A DNA stretch of 44,740 nt from a virus. This document shows, piece after piece, positions 1 through 6,768 of the stretch. The position numbers and the translations under genes are program-made. The stretch covers positions 1 to 44,740 of the IMG/VR virus record IMGVR_UViG_3300003321_000572. One strand, written 5' to 3'. Positions within the stretch are counted from its first letter, which is position 1; each line of letters begins with the position of its first letter. The notes below the pieces were generated by a model. It worked only from the letters and a program-made list of their open reading frames with translations, did not search any database and was not told where the DNA came from.

Positions 1-3
1 CCA

Positions 4-21
4 CCCGAGACGGGGAGGAGA
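4..21 (+). repeat. 18-nt direct repeat carrying a Shine-Dalgarno (copy 1)
   Basis: The string CCCGAGACGGGGAGGAGA occurs here and again at 624-641. Each copy places GGAGGAG a few bases upstream of a non-ATG start (TTG at 26, GTG at 646). It looks like a reused translation-initiation cassette or the scar of a small duplication. Confidence 0.7.
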
Positions 22-25
22 GACC

Positions 26-649
26 TTGAGCGAGAAGAATATGGGTGTCGGACCGTCACCCAATGCGACGGACCGGCAAGCGGAGGCGCCCGAGTCATCG
101 AAGGGCGACGACTGGGTGGACGACCCGCTGACGCCGCTGATCTACACCTACAAGGGCGAGGAAGGCTGCTTCGAGGAAAAGATCCTCGCCGAGTTGCTGG
201 CCGCCGAGGTCATGCACTGCAACAACGGCAAGTTCGGCGATGACCCGACACTTGTTCTGTTCGTGCTGTGCAACGACTTGTTCGCATGGGCATGCGCCGA
301 CAGCGAGCCGGTGCTCATGCACGAACTGCCGTCGCTCTACCGGCACTGGCTACGCGAGAAGCATGCCGGTGTGGACAAGTGGTGCTGCAAGCGGCGCAAC
401 CAGCGCCCACAGGCTCCGGTCGAGCGCGAATGGCGCCGGAACGGCACATGGGATGCAGAGATGGAAGCTCTGCCGTCGAACACGCAGGACGCTGAAGTCC
501 ATGCGCAGTTCGTCGCCTTTGCGGCAGCCAGCCGAGCCCTAGGCGAGGCCCCGAGGACGGACGCCACGAGTGCGACGCCGAGCAAGCGCAGCGACGCGCA
601 CACACCCCCATCTGATTCCCCATCCCGAGACGGGGAGGAGAAGAAGTGA
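26..649 (+). CDS. hypothetical phage protein, first gene of the early unit
   Basis: 207 residues; function not recognised. The TTG start is chosen because GGAGGAG lies five bases upstream; an in-frame ATG at 41 is the alternative and has no comparable Shine-Dalgarno. The N-terminus is polar. The centre (about 45-145) has an LVLFVLCNDLFAWACAD segment, a WLREKHAG stretch and a CC pair followed by basic residues, resembling small unknown proteins of other phages. The C-terminal 50 residues are Ser/Thr/Pro-rich and probably disordered. The stop overlaps the GTG start of the next gene (GTGA), so the two are probably translationally coupled. Confidence 0.6.
   Translation: MSEKNMGVGPSPNATDRQAEAPESSKGDDWVDDPLTPLIYTYKGEEGCFEEKILAELLAAEVMHCNNGKFGDDPTLVLFVLCNDLFAWACADSEPVLMHELPSLYRHWLREKHAGVDKWCCKRRNQRPQAPVEREWRRNGTWDAEMEALPSNTQDAEVHAQFVAFAAASRALGEAPRTDATSATPSKRSDAHTPPSDSPSRDGEEKK
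624..641 (+). repeat. 18-nt direct repeat carrying a Shine-Dalgarno (copy 2)
   Basis: Exact second copy of the 4-21 repeat. It lies inside the 3' end of the first gene and supplies the ribosome binding site for the GTG start at 646. Confidence 0.7.
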
Positions 650-996
650 CGCCGAGGGAGAGGGCGATCGAGCTGTGCCGCGCCTACACGAAGAAGTGGG
701 GCGGCCTGCCGACGTTCGGTTCCGTTGAACTGACCGCGGCCATCACCTCCGCCATCGAGGCGGCCGTCCAGGAGGAGCGAGAGGCGTGTGCGAAGCTCGT
801 GGATTACGAGGCTTCGGGCAAACTCGGACACATCACTTACGGCGAGCACATTGGCGAAACGCTGACACGAAAGCAGGTGCTGGAGGTCTTTAACGAACTG
901 CATCCGGGCTTGCTGCAGCACGTCGCCGCCGCCATCCGCACCCGAGGCAAGGGCGAGCCCACAGCATCCCAGGAGACCAAGAGCAATGGATTATAA
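646..996 (+). CDS. hypothetical phage protein
   Basis: 116 residues, GTG start just after GGAGGAGAAGAA. The central pattern AAVQEEREACAKLVD and the later HVAAAIRTRG match a widespread type of small phage protein that pairs an EEREACA helix with an AAAIR helix. No function is known to me for that family. The gene overlaps the previous one by four bases and is followed by the 227-base structured intergenic region. Confidence 0.6.
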   Translation: MTPRERAIELCRAYTKKWGGLPTFGSVELTAAITSAIEAAVQEEREACAKLVDYEASGKLGHITYGEHIGETLTRKQVLEVFNELHPGLLQHVAAAIRTRGKGEPTASQETKSNGL

Positions 997-1023
997 AGCT
1001 GTGGGGCGAAGCCATACTCAATC

Positions 1024-1046
1024 CCATCTTTCGCACCGAAAGGTGG
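1024..1046 (+). repeat. perfect hairpin containing a recurring 18-mer (copy 1)
   Basis: A ten-pair stem (1024-1033 with 1037-1046, one G-T pair) closes a CAC triloop. Bases 1024-1041, CCATCTTTCGCACCGAAA, recur exactly on the minus strand at 38047-38030, over the start of TerL. A related hairpin with loop ACG lies at 15494-15520. Confidence 0.75.
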
Positions 1047-1048
1047 CC

Positions 1049-1200
1049 TTGGCGCCCTATGGCGCCAATGTCCCGAAATGGCACCAAAAAATATGGTGCC
1101 ACGACCCAAAAAGTACTTGTAAACGACCCGTAACGGTGCCATATTTCGGGTGTGGGGCGGGCGGATGCCGCGCCCCCATCCACGGGCAATCCCGCCCCAC
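1049..1200 (+). promoter_or_regulatory. multi-hairpin intergenic RNA with mutually exclusive stems
   Basis: No convincing gene lies between 997 and 1223. The DNA holds TTGGCGCC-CTAT-GGCGCCAA (1049-1068); TGGCACCA/TGGTGCCA (1079-1086 with 1094-1101); a competing partner for the same arm, where CCCGAAA-TGGCACC (1072-1085) matches GGTGCCA-TA-TTTCGGG (1135-1150); and GTGGGGCGGG/CCCGCCCCAC (1152-1161 with 1191-1200), which encloses GGATG/CATCC (1163-1167 with 1177-1181). The arm at 1079-1085 can pair early or late, as in attenuators and riboswitch-like leaders. The region ends 24 bases before the ATG at 1224. The structure is read directly; the regulatory role is inference. Confidence 0.6.
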
Positions 1201-1223
1201 GCAACACGGAGAACCACATCCCA

Positions 1224-1739
1224 ATGACTCACCCCGCAATCCAGGAGATCACGATCCAGGGTCTCATCTTCAAGGCGCCGGCTCCCTACGTCGAGGGCCA
1301 CGTCCTGACTGGCAACGAGGCCAACGCGCTGAACCAGACCTTCGGCGAGAACCTCCGCAACAACTTCGCCAAGCGCGTCAGCGAGGCAAAGGAGGCCGCC
1401 GGCGAGGCGGGCCTGTCCGAGGCCACGGTCGCCAAACTCCACTCCGATTTCGCGGCCTACGCCGAGGGCTACGAGTTCGGCACTCGCCGTCAGTCCACTC
1501 CCAAGGACCCGGTGATGGCCGAGGCCATGAAGCTGGCCCGCGCCAAGATCGTGGAGAAGATCCGCGAGAACGGCAAGAAGGTCTCCGACTACGCCGAGGG
1601 CACGGTGGACAAGCTGGCCGAGCAGCTCGTCGCCAGCCGCCCCTGGTTCAAGGAGGAGGCCGAGCGGCGCGTCGCGGCCATCGCAGAGTCGGCCGCGGCG
1701 GACGTGGACCTGGGGGAGCTGCAGCCGGCCGAGGGCTAA
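1224..1739 (+). CDS. conserved hypothetical phage protein
   Basis: 171 residues. The ATG at 1224 follows GGAG at 1208-1211; an upstream in-frame GTG at 1152 would run translation through the last hairpin of the leader and is disfavoured. The protein is mostly helical and charged, opening with an ITIQGLIFKAPAPY strand region and then a GHVLTGNEANALNQTFGENL segment, a pattern I associate with conserved phage proteins of unknown role. It is soluble, with no membrane segment. Strong hairpin-rich DNA flanks it on both sides (1024-1200 and 1760-1842), so it may be expressed separately from its neighbours and to high level. Confidence 0.65.
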   Translation: MTHPAIQEITIQGLIFKAPAPYVEGHVLTGNEANALNQTFGENLRNNFAKRVSEAKEAAGEAGLSEATVAKLHSDFAAYAEGYEFGTRRQSTPKDPVMAEAMKLARAKIVEKIRENGKKVSDYAEGTVDKLAEQLVASRPWFKEEAERRVAAIAESAAADVDLGELQPAEG

Positions 1740-1759
1740 AGCCCAACGCCCACCCCGAC

Positions 1760-1842
1760 GGCGGCCAGCTAAGAATCTCCCCGTTCCGCCCCAAGCTGGC
1801 CGCCTAGTGGCCGGGAGGAGCAATCCCACCCTCCTCCCGGCC
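1760..1842 (+). terminator. two tandem perfect hairpins after the 1224-1739 gene
   Basis: GGCGGCCAGCT (1760-1770) pairs with AGCTGGCCGCC (1794-1804). Immediately after, GGCCGGGAGGAG (1809-1820) pairs with CTCCTCCCGGCC (1831-1842), a 12-pair stem with a ten-base loop. No T-run follows, so a factor-independent terminator is not proven; they could also stabilise or process the mRNA. The second loop arm carries a GGGAGGAG that would be hidden when folded. Confidence 0.45.
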
Positions 1843-1866
1843 GCGCCTTCGGCAGCAGGAGCCTGC

Positions 1867-2100
1867 ATGCCACAAGCCTCCGATGCACTTCGTAATTGGG
1901 CTCGAAATAAATTCGGCAGTCTGGACGACTGGCCAGTCCAGTCGTGGCTACACGCACAGAATATCAAAATCACTCGTCAGTTTGAAATTCTCATTAAGCT
2001 TGACAGAAGATATACCTACGAAGAAAACCAAGCCATAGATTTTCTCGTCCACGAGTGGGACTACACTGTGAAGCAGGAACCCACTGATGCCCAGCGTTGA
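1867..2100 (+). CDS. hypothetical small protein
   Basis: 77 residues. ATG 1867 is preceded by AGCAGGAGCC; the in-frame GTG at 1807 would have to read through the 1809-1842 hairpin. The sequence is Trp-rich (NWARNKFG, DDWPVQSWL, HEWDY) and slightly A/T-richer than its neighbours. No known family recognised. The 3' end overlaps the next gene by 14 bases. Confidence 0.55.
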   Translation: MPQASDALRNWARNKFGSLDDWPVQSWLHAQNIKITRQFEILIKLDRRYTYEENQAIDFLVHEWDYTVKQEPTDAQR

Positions 2101-2350
2101 CTCCGAACTCGAGTTCCTCTACCAAGCGCTGGGCTCCCCGCCCGGCATCGTGGTAGCCAGCGCCAACATCCAGCTCTCCATTCAGCGGCTCTACAAAGCT
2201 CGTCGGGAGTCGGGGGACCCAGAGTTAGACTGCATCCAGATCCGGAGGTCTCCAGACCGCCCCGACGAAATCTGGATCATCCGGGGCCAGCACGTCCCCC
2301 GGAAGCCTAACGCCGTGCCAGCTCTGTTTGGAGGACCCGCAGGTGCGTGA
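2087..2350 (+). CDS. hypothetical small protein overlapping a tRNA gene
   Basis: 87 residues from an ATG inside the previous gene. It has a short hydrophobic stretch (GIVVASANIQLSI) and a basic IQIRRSPDRPDEIWIIRG segment; no family recognised. Its last codons and stop (2348-2350) lie within the first 14 bases of the tRNA at 2337, so the full mRNA would be destroyed when the tRNA is processed. Confidence 0.5.
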   Translation: MPSVDSELEFLYQALGSPPGIVVASANIQLSIQRLYKARRESGDPELDCIQIRRSPDRPDEIWIIRGQHVPRKPNAVPALFGGPAGA

Positions 2351-2424
2351 GTGGCGAAACGACCTGACTGTAAATCAGGTGGCCCTTGTGGCCCTCGAAG
2401 GTTCGAGTCCTTCCCTGCGGACCA
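2337..2424 (+). tRNA. tRNA-Tyr (anticodon GTA)
   Basis: The cloverleaf can be drawn by eye: acceptor CCGCAGG (2337-2343) with CCTGCGG (2414-2420), anticodon stem CCTGA/TCAGG around loop CTGTAAA (anticodon 2370-2372), a long class II variable arm containing GGCC-CTTGT-GGCC, T arm GAAGG-TTCGAGT-CCTTC, discriminator A and encoded CCA at 2422-2424. The long variable arm is expected for bacterial tRNA-Tyr. It is the only tRNA gene seen in the window. Confidence 0.93.
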
Positions 2425-2443
2425 AACTCTGGAGTAGCCTCTG

Positions 2444-2839
2444 ATGCCCCGCAAGCTTGAGATCGAGGGCGAGGCCGGCCTCCGGACCCACATCATCATC
2501 TATCAGTCCGACCACGACTTCATCCACCGCCATTTCGGGAAGAACCCCGGCTACAGCTATTTCATCCGCAACGTCCTGCGAACCTACGTCAACAAGCTCC
2601 GTGCCTCCGCCGAGGCGGGCGCCCCGAGTTCCATCCCCAACTTCGATGGAGAGCTGGCCGAAGCCTACGAGTTAGCCGGCTGGAAACTCTGGAGCGCAAC
2701 GCCCCCAGCCGACGGAGAGCGCATCGAGGTCAGCGCAGATAACTGGCCGGCCCCACAGACGATCGTGGCTGGCGAGACCTCCTTCATGTCCATCGAGGGC
2801 CTCCGCTGGCGGCCCACCAAGGAGAAATCCAATGGCTGA
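2444..2839 (+). CDS. hypothetical protein
   Basis: 131 residues; starts 19 bases after the tRNA behind a CTGGAG. The N-terminal half (THIIIYQSDHDFIHRHFG, then FIRNVLRTYVNKLRA) could be a small ribbon-helix-helix-like DNA-binding fold, but this is only a resemblance. The C-terminal half (WKLWSATPPADGERIEV onward) resembles short conserved tails of phage proteins. It overlaps the next start by eight bases. Confidence 0.55.
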   Translation: MPRKLEIEGEAGLRTHIIIYQSDHDFIHRHFGKNPGYSYFIRNVLRTYVNKLRASAEAGAPSSIPNFDGELAEAYELAGWKLWSATPPADGERIEVSADNWPAPQTIVAGETSFMSIEGLRWRPTKEKSNG

Positions 2840-3095
2840 TGAGAAGCCCGCCGAGCCGGCGAGTCCGGTAAGTCCTCTTACAGAGGCGAAAATAGAATCA
2901 CTGGACGAATTGTTCAGTATGCCCCCCGCTGACCTCACCCAGCCCCAGATAGAGCGCATCGTGGAGGCATACCGAGCGCAGCGTGCCCGCTGGAACGAGG
3001 CCGAGGCCGCCGGCGCCAAGCGGGCACCAAAAGCGCCGGCCGCCAAGGGCGGCCCCAAGGAGCCAACCCCAGACCTCAAGGATCTCGGCCTATGA
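2832..3095 (+). CDS. hypothetical small charged protein
   Basis: 87 residues; N-terminus rich in Glu/Pro, centre with IESLDELFSMPPADLTQPQIERIVEAYR (helical), C-terminus Ala/Lys/Pro-rich and probably disordered. The DLTQPQIERIVEAYR-type helix is often seen in short unknown phage proteins. It is joined by ATG overlaps to the genes on both sides. Confidence 0.55.
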   Translation: MADEKPAEPASPVSPLTEAKIESLDELFSMPPADLTQPQIERIVEAYRAQRARWNEAEAAGAKRAPKAPAAKGGPKEPTPDLKDLGL

Positions 3096-3295
3096 GAGGC
3101 ACAGATACGGAGAACCTACTCAGCGCCATCGTCGGCATTCGGAACGGCCTCGGCCATCTCGCCACCCGACTGTATACACTAGAGCGTACAATGGCCGCGC
3201 CGAAGCCGGCCGGCTGCATATGCCCACCCGGCGCCAACGCCACCTGCACGTCTCCGACCTGCCCCCGGCAGTCCAACGCGAGCACTCGGCCATGA
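3092..3295 (+). CDS. hypothetical small protein
   Basis: 67 residues, starting inside the stop of the previous gene (ATGA). A helical N-terminal part (LLSAIVGIRNGLGHLATRLYTLE) precedes a Cys-containing tail with CICPPG and CTSPTCPR (four cysteines), which could bind metal. No family recognised. Confidence 0.45.
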   Translation: MRGTDTENLLSAIVGIRNGLGHLATRLYTLERTMAAPKPAGCICPPGANATCTSPTCPRQSNASTRP

Positions 3296-3378
3296 CCGAG
3301 ACCGAGCTGTGCGCCATCCTTGTAGCGCTGGCACTCCTCGCCGGTGTGATCTACTGGTACAACCGGGGAGCCCGCTAA
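3292..3378 (+). CDS. 28-residue single-span membrane peptide
   Basis: A very short gene read between 3292 and 3378. The start is nested in the stop of the preceding gene (ATGA) and the last base is shared with the next ATG. It encodes MTETEL, then a hydrophobic span (LCAILVALALLAGVIYWY) and a basic end NRGAR, giving an N-out/C-in single span by the positive-inside rule. The tight coupling on both sides supports translation. Role unknown. Confidence 0.5.
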   Translation: MTETELCAILVALALLAGVIYWYNRGAR

Positions 3379-4325
3379 TGACTTGGGAGCAGAACTCCAG
3401 CTTCTCCAAGAAAAGCCCCAAGCTCCAGCTGGCTCTGGACTCCACCTCCATCGGCGCCTTCAAGGTCTGCCCGCAGTACTACGAGTACTCCATAATCGAG
3501 GGCTGGGTCCCACGCTACGAGTCGGTTCACTTGACCTTCGGCCTGATCTACCATGCGGCCCTGGAGCGCTATGACCACGCCAAGGCCATGGGCGCGGCCC
3601 ATGAGGAGAGCCTCCACATTGCTGTCCACTATGCGATGTGCGCTACCTGGGACGAGGCCCGCGGGCGCCCCTGGTCGGCGGAACACGCCGCCAAGAACCG
3701 CGAGACCCTCATCCGCACCATCATCTGGTACTTGGATGAGTTCAAAGACGATCCACTTCAAACCATTATCCTGGCCAACGGCAAGCCCGCTGTGGAGCTA
3801 AGCTTCCAGATCCCCCTGCCATACGTCAGCAGCGCCGGCGAGCAATATACGCTCTGCGGCCATCTGGACCGCCTCGCGACGTTTGAGGGTCAACCATTTA
3901 TAATGGACCGCAAGACCACCGGGAGCACCATCAATCAGAGCTTCTTCAGCAAGTTCACGCCACACAACCAATTCACCATCTACACTATCGGCGCGAATGT
4001 CGCTTGGCACATGCCCGTCAGAGGTTTGATTGTTGACGCCGCCCAGATCGCAGTCACCTTCTCCCGCTTCATGCGTAGCGCTCCCATCGAGCGCCTGCCG
4101 AGTGTGTTGGAGGAATGGGTAGGGGACCTCGGCATGGTGCTCGCCGAAATGGAGCAATCCGCCCGTGTTGGCCGGTGGCGCAAAAACGATATGGCCTGCG
4201 ACCGCTACGGAGGCTGTCCATTCCGGCTGGTATGCGGGCGGTCGCCGGAGGTCCGGGCTAAGTGGCTTGAGGGCGATTTCACCAGGAGAATGTGGAACCC
4301 GCTGCAGGCCCGGGGTGACATATGA
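3378..4325 (+). CDS. RecB/Cas4-like PD-(D/E)XK exonuclease
   Basis: 315 residues from the ATG overlapping the preceding stop. Motifs of the RecB/Cas4 nuclease family: His in GLIYHAALERY (about 55-65), D164 in GHLDR, D177-x-K179 in MDRKTT, and Q198-x3-Y202. Four cysteines (C31 in KVCPQYY, then C274, C280, C286 in the C-terminal knot) match the iron-sulphur cluster of Cas4/AddB-type nucleases. Its likely role is DNA end resection alongside the Sak4-like ATPase two genes on. Family assignment is firm; strand polarity and exact role are inferred. Confidence 0.85.
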   Translation: MTWEQNSSFSKKSPKLQLALDSTSIGAFKVCPQYYEYSIIEGWVPRYESVHLTFGLIYHAALERYDHAKAMGAAHEESLHIAVHYAMCATWDEARGRPWSAEHAAKNRETLIRTIIWYLDEFKDDPLQTIILANGKPAVELSFQIPLPYVSSAGEQYTLCGHLDRLATFEGQPFIMDRKTTGSTINQSFFSKFTPHNQFTIYTIGANVAWHMPVRGLIVDAAQIAVTFSRFMRSAPIERLPSVLEEWVGDLGMVLAEMEQSARVGRWRKNDMACDRYGGCPFRLVCGRSPEVRAKWLEGDFTRRMWNPLQARGDI

Positions 4326-4732
4326 CCACTTGGCAGCCAATGTCAACCGCTCCCCGCAACGGCACCATCATCGAGATCGAGTGCCGCTACGGAGTAAAGC
4401 CGTGGCGCCGACTTCACAAGTGGTCTAACGTGCGCCGCATGGAGATTGGCGGGGAGATCCGAGAGCTGATTTTCGACGAACCCAGCTGGGTCAGCATTCC
4501 AAACGAAGCCAACAGTATTGCTTTCGAGAACTCTTGCGTTTGGCGTCCATGGAGTGGCCCAATCGAGGAGTTCCATGATCCATTAGCCGGATTCGACGAG
4601 TACGAGTACTATACCGGAGGGCGCCCGCCCGGCTACCATCCAGATATGCCAAGCAGACGGAGGCCGGTGAAGCAGTCGTTCAACTGGCACAAACTTGTGA
4701 CAAAACTGTGGCCACGCAATGACATAATCTAA
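4322..4732 (+). CDS. conserved hypothetical protein with WQPMSTAPRNGT N-terminus
   Basis: 136 residues. The opening MTTWQPMSTAPRNGT is a widespread phage and bacterial signature of unknown function, usually followed by a beta-rich domain with W residues (here VWRPWSG near 80). The C-terminus is polar with several Tyr and Pro. It overlaps the nuclease gene by four bases. The 85 bases that follow are the only sizeable gap between 2424 and 6431. Confidence 0.6.
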   Translation: MTTWQPMSTAPRNGTIIEIECRYGVKPWRRLHKWSNVRRMEIGGEIRELIFDEPSWVSIPNEANSIAFENSCVWRPWSGPIEEFHDPLAGFDEYEYYTGGRPPGYHPDMPSRRRPVKQSFNWHKLVTKLWPRNDII

Positions 4733-4762
4733 CAAACCCCTTCCCCCGTTAACAATCCTTTA

Positions 4763-4771
4763 TGCTAGGAT
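4763..4771 (+). promoter_or_regulatory. possible extended -10 promoter before the Sak4-like gene
   Basis: TG-C-TAGGAT (TG at 4763-4764, TAGGAT at 4766-4771) resembles an extended -10 element, in a locally A/T-rich gap with a GTTAAC palindrome just upstream. No good -35 is present. The predicted start would give a leader of about 40 bases to the ATG at 4818. Weak evidence. Confidence 0.25.
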
Positions 4772-4817
4772 GCTCCTTCCCGTGGGCATCCGAACCCAGC
4801 ACAAGAATGGAGCCAAG

Positions 4818-5678
4818 ATGCCCAAAGCAACTGACGCAGACGCGCCCTCCAACATCAAAACCATCAACGTAGGGGACTCCGGCTCCGGCAAAACCGGATC
4901 GTTGTGCAGCCTCGCCGACGCCGGCTACAAGGTCCGCATCCTGGACCTCGACAACAACGCCAAGATCATTCGGAACATCTTTCAGAGCCCGAAGTGTCCA
5001 TATAAACCCGGCTCTGCCGACAATATCGAGTGGGTCACTGTCCGCGAGCCCATGCGGAACGTCGCCGGCCAGATCATGCCGGCGAAAGCCTCCATGTGGC
5101 TCGATGCCATGAAACAGCTCATGGAGTGGAAGGACGGGGAGAGAAATCTCGGCAACGTCAACACCTGGGGCAGCGACTGCGTGCTGGTAGTGGACACGTT
5201 GACAACGCTGAGCCGCGGCGCCTACAACTTCATCCTGGCCCAGAACGGTAAGCTTGGCCAGATCGTCACCGGGTACGACTACCAACGTATGCTGGGCCAG
5301 ACCCAAGCCCTCTTGGAGAACTTCATTGACCTCATCGCGGACGCCAGCATCAAGTGCAACGTCATCGTCAACTCGCACATCACTTACATCCGCGATCCGG
5401 GTGAGGCGGCTCCGCGGGATGATAAGGAAGCTGATAAAGTCCATGGCTTCCCAACAGCAATTGGACAGGCGCTCAGCAAAAGAGTTGCTAGAGCGTTTGA
5501 CTCACTCCTCCATTACAAGATCGACGGCTTCGGAGCGATGGCTCGACCGAAAATCTACACGGTCAACCAGGGTCTCATCAACACCAAGACCTCCAATCCC
5601 CTAGCCGTAGCCAAAGAATACTCCATCGAGCGTGGCCTCGCGGAGTACTTTGCCGCTGTGCGGGGGACCCAGCCATGA
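4818..5678 (+). CDS. Sak4-like RecA-fold ATPase (recombination)
   Basis: 286 residues. ATG 4818 has GGAG at 4809-4812; an upstream in-frame ATG at 4770 lacks one. Walker A is GDSGSGKT (19-26) and Walker B is CVLVVDT (121-127), in the AAA_24/Sak4 style of phage RecA-like single-domain ATPases. Members of this family bind ssDNA and stimulate annealing or strand exchange together with a phage SSB. A candidate SSB lies two genes downstream (5937-6431) and a RecB-like nuclease two genes upstream, which together make a recombination/replication module. The assignment rests on Walker motifs, length and context. Confidence 0.8.
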   Translation: MPKATDADAPSNIKTINVGDSGSGKTGSLCSLADAGYKVRILDLDNNAKIIRNIFQSPKCPYKPGSADNIEWVTVREPMRNVAGQIMPAKASMWLDAMKQLMEWKDGERNLGNVNTWGSDCVLVVDTLTTLSRGAYNFILAQNGKLGQIVTGYDYQRMLGQTQALLENFIDLIADASIKCNVIVNSHITYIRDPGEAAPRDDKEADKVHGFPTAIGQALSKRVARAFDSLLHYKIDGFGAMARPKIYTVNQGLINTKTSNPLAVAKEYSIERGLAEYFAAVRGTQP

Positions 5679-5944
5679 GCGAGCATCCGACAATCTATGA
5701 CATTTCCACGGACGAGCACCGCCCAATTACCCAGGAAGACGTAGACAGTTTGCTGTCCATTAAGGCCGCCTTCGTGAGCCTCTACGAGTCCCTGCCGAGC
5801 CTACGACAGTACCTCCTGCTCGTCGCCCAGGGCAAAGCCCAACCAATTCCCATCCCGAGTTTGCTGGCCGAGAACGTGCCAGCTATGAGGTCCGGCGGAA
5901 CGCCGGATGGGGAGAGTCCCCGAAAGGAGAGCAAACATGCGTGA
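5675..5944 (+). CDS. hypothetical protein
   Basis: 89 residues, overlapping the ATPase gene by four bases (ATGA). A helical middle (ITQEDVDSLLSIKAAFVSLYESLPSL) is followed by a Pro-rich tail. No family recognised. It may be a small partner of the recombination proteins on either side, by position only. Confidence 0.5.
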   Translation: MSEHPTIYDISTDEHRPITQEDVDSLLSIKAAFVSLYESLPSLRQYLLLVAQGKAQPIPIPSLLAENVPAMRSGGTPDGESPRKESKHA

Positions 5945-6431
5945 CATTCGATCGCTGCTGGCGTGCGTTGCGTTGGCTTCCGACTTCCGGACCCTGATGT
6001 CCAAGCCCGCCGGAAGTTTCGAGCCCCCGAAGCACCTCCCTGCTGGCACCTACATCGGCCAGCAGCGGACCCACAAGTACGACAAGGCTCGCTACGATCC
6101 GCAGCCGGACGTGGTTCGCATCACGTTCAGTAACCTACGTCCCACGGAGGACGTGGACCAGGCGGCCCTGGCCGACATCAAGGACCTCCAGAGCCGCATG
6201 GTGTCGCGTGACTTCGAGGTCACCGACGACCAGATCTGGAAGCTCCAGGCCTATCTCGAGTCCATCGGCGCCATGGAGCCCGGCAATCCGCGGGGCCTCA
6301 GCATGGCCGAGGTGCTGGAGTCCAACTCCAACGGCAAGTTCGTCCTGCTCGAAGTGACCGTGAAGCCAAACAAGCAGGAGCCCGGCAAGTTTTTCAACAA
6401 TGTTGGCAAAGTGGTCGGCTACAAGGAGTAG
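5937..6431 (+). CDS. putative ssDNA-binding protein (DUF669-like)
   Basis: 164 residues. The ATG at 5937 follows GAAAGGAGAGC and lies inside the end of the previous gene. Near residue 35 it has LPAGTYIGQ, later a helix WKLQAYLESIGAM, then KFVLLEVTVKPNKQEPGKFFNNVGKVVGY. That order (LPAGTY entry, central helix, GK.F/L strand and a closing N.V..Y strand) is what I recall of the DUF669/SSB-like proteins found beside Sak4 ATPases in phages. I infer a single-strand binding role; similarity is suggestive only. Confidence 0.5.
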   Translation: MRDIRSLLACVALASDFRTLMSKPAGSFEPPKHLPAGTYIGQQRTHKYDKARYDPQPDVVRITFSNLRPTEDVDQAALADIKDLQSRMVSRDFEVTDDQIWKLQAYLESIGAMEPGNPRGLSMAEVLESNSNGKFVLLEVTVKPNKQEPGKFFNNVGKVVGYKE

Positions 6432-6501
6432 CATCGCGTAGCGATGCTGGGGTCCGGGGCGTAAGACGGCCTAGCCGCAGCCCCGGCTTCCCAAGCTGGG
6501 G
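6430..6501 (+). promoter_or_regulatory. overlapping hairpins, possible attenuator
   Basis: Gap between two genes. AGCATCGC-GTA-GCGATGCT (6430-6448) sits directly on the stop codon. CCGGGGC (6454-6460) can pair with GCCCCGG (6480-6486), enclosing CGGC-CTA-GCCG. Alternatively CCCCGGCTT (6481-6489) pairs with AAGCTGGGG (6493-6501). The last two use the same bases and exclude each other. The final stem ends 11 bases before the ATG at 6513 and contains its G-rich ribosome site region. Confidence 0.5.
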
Positions 6502-6512
6502 TGGGGACTTTC

Positions 6513-6752
6513 ATGGCAGTTGAGTTCGAGCTTCTTCCACGTGAGAAAGCGCACAGCCTGCTGCGCATCGCGCTCGCTCAACTCGGTATGACCAACTGCG
6601 TCGCAATTTTCTGGAACAAAGCCAACGGGCACAGCTGGGCCGTCTCCATCGGCCCCGCCGAGGACCGCCCTGCGGTCCTCGCTGCCCTCGAAGCCACCCT
6701 AGACGCTGAACACCAAAATCCGCACTGCCTCCAAGGCGGGCACCTACAATGA
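6513..6752 (+). CDS. hypothetical small protein
   Basis: 79 residues from ATG 6513 (GGTGGGG upstream); a GTG at 6501 is the alternative. FELLPREKAHSLLRIALAQLG, then NKANGHSWAVSIGPAEDRPAVLAALEATLD suggests a small alpha/beta fold. No family recognised. Confidence 0.5.
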   Translation: MAVEFELLPREKAHSLLRIALAQLGMTNCVAIFWNKANGHSWAVSIGPAEDRPAVLAALEATLDAEHQNPHCLQGGHLQ

Positions 6753-6768
6753 GTCGGGGATCAACAAG

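Noticed and set aside
986-1807. Plus-strand open frame of 273 codons
   Set aside because: Overlaps the 1224-1739 gene in another frame; Arg/Gly-rich and low-information, consistent with codon-bias artefact.
837-1973. Long minus-strand open frame (378 codons)
   Set aside because: It runs antisense through the 1224 gene and the hairpin region, has Gly/Leu/Arg-rich sequence typical of GC-rich antisense frames, and no recognisable motifs.
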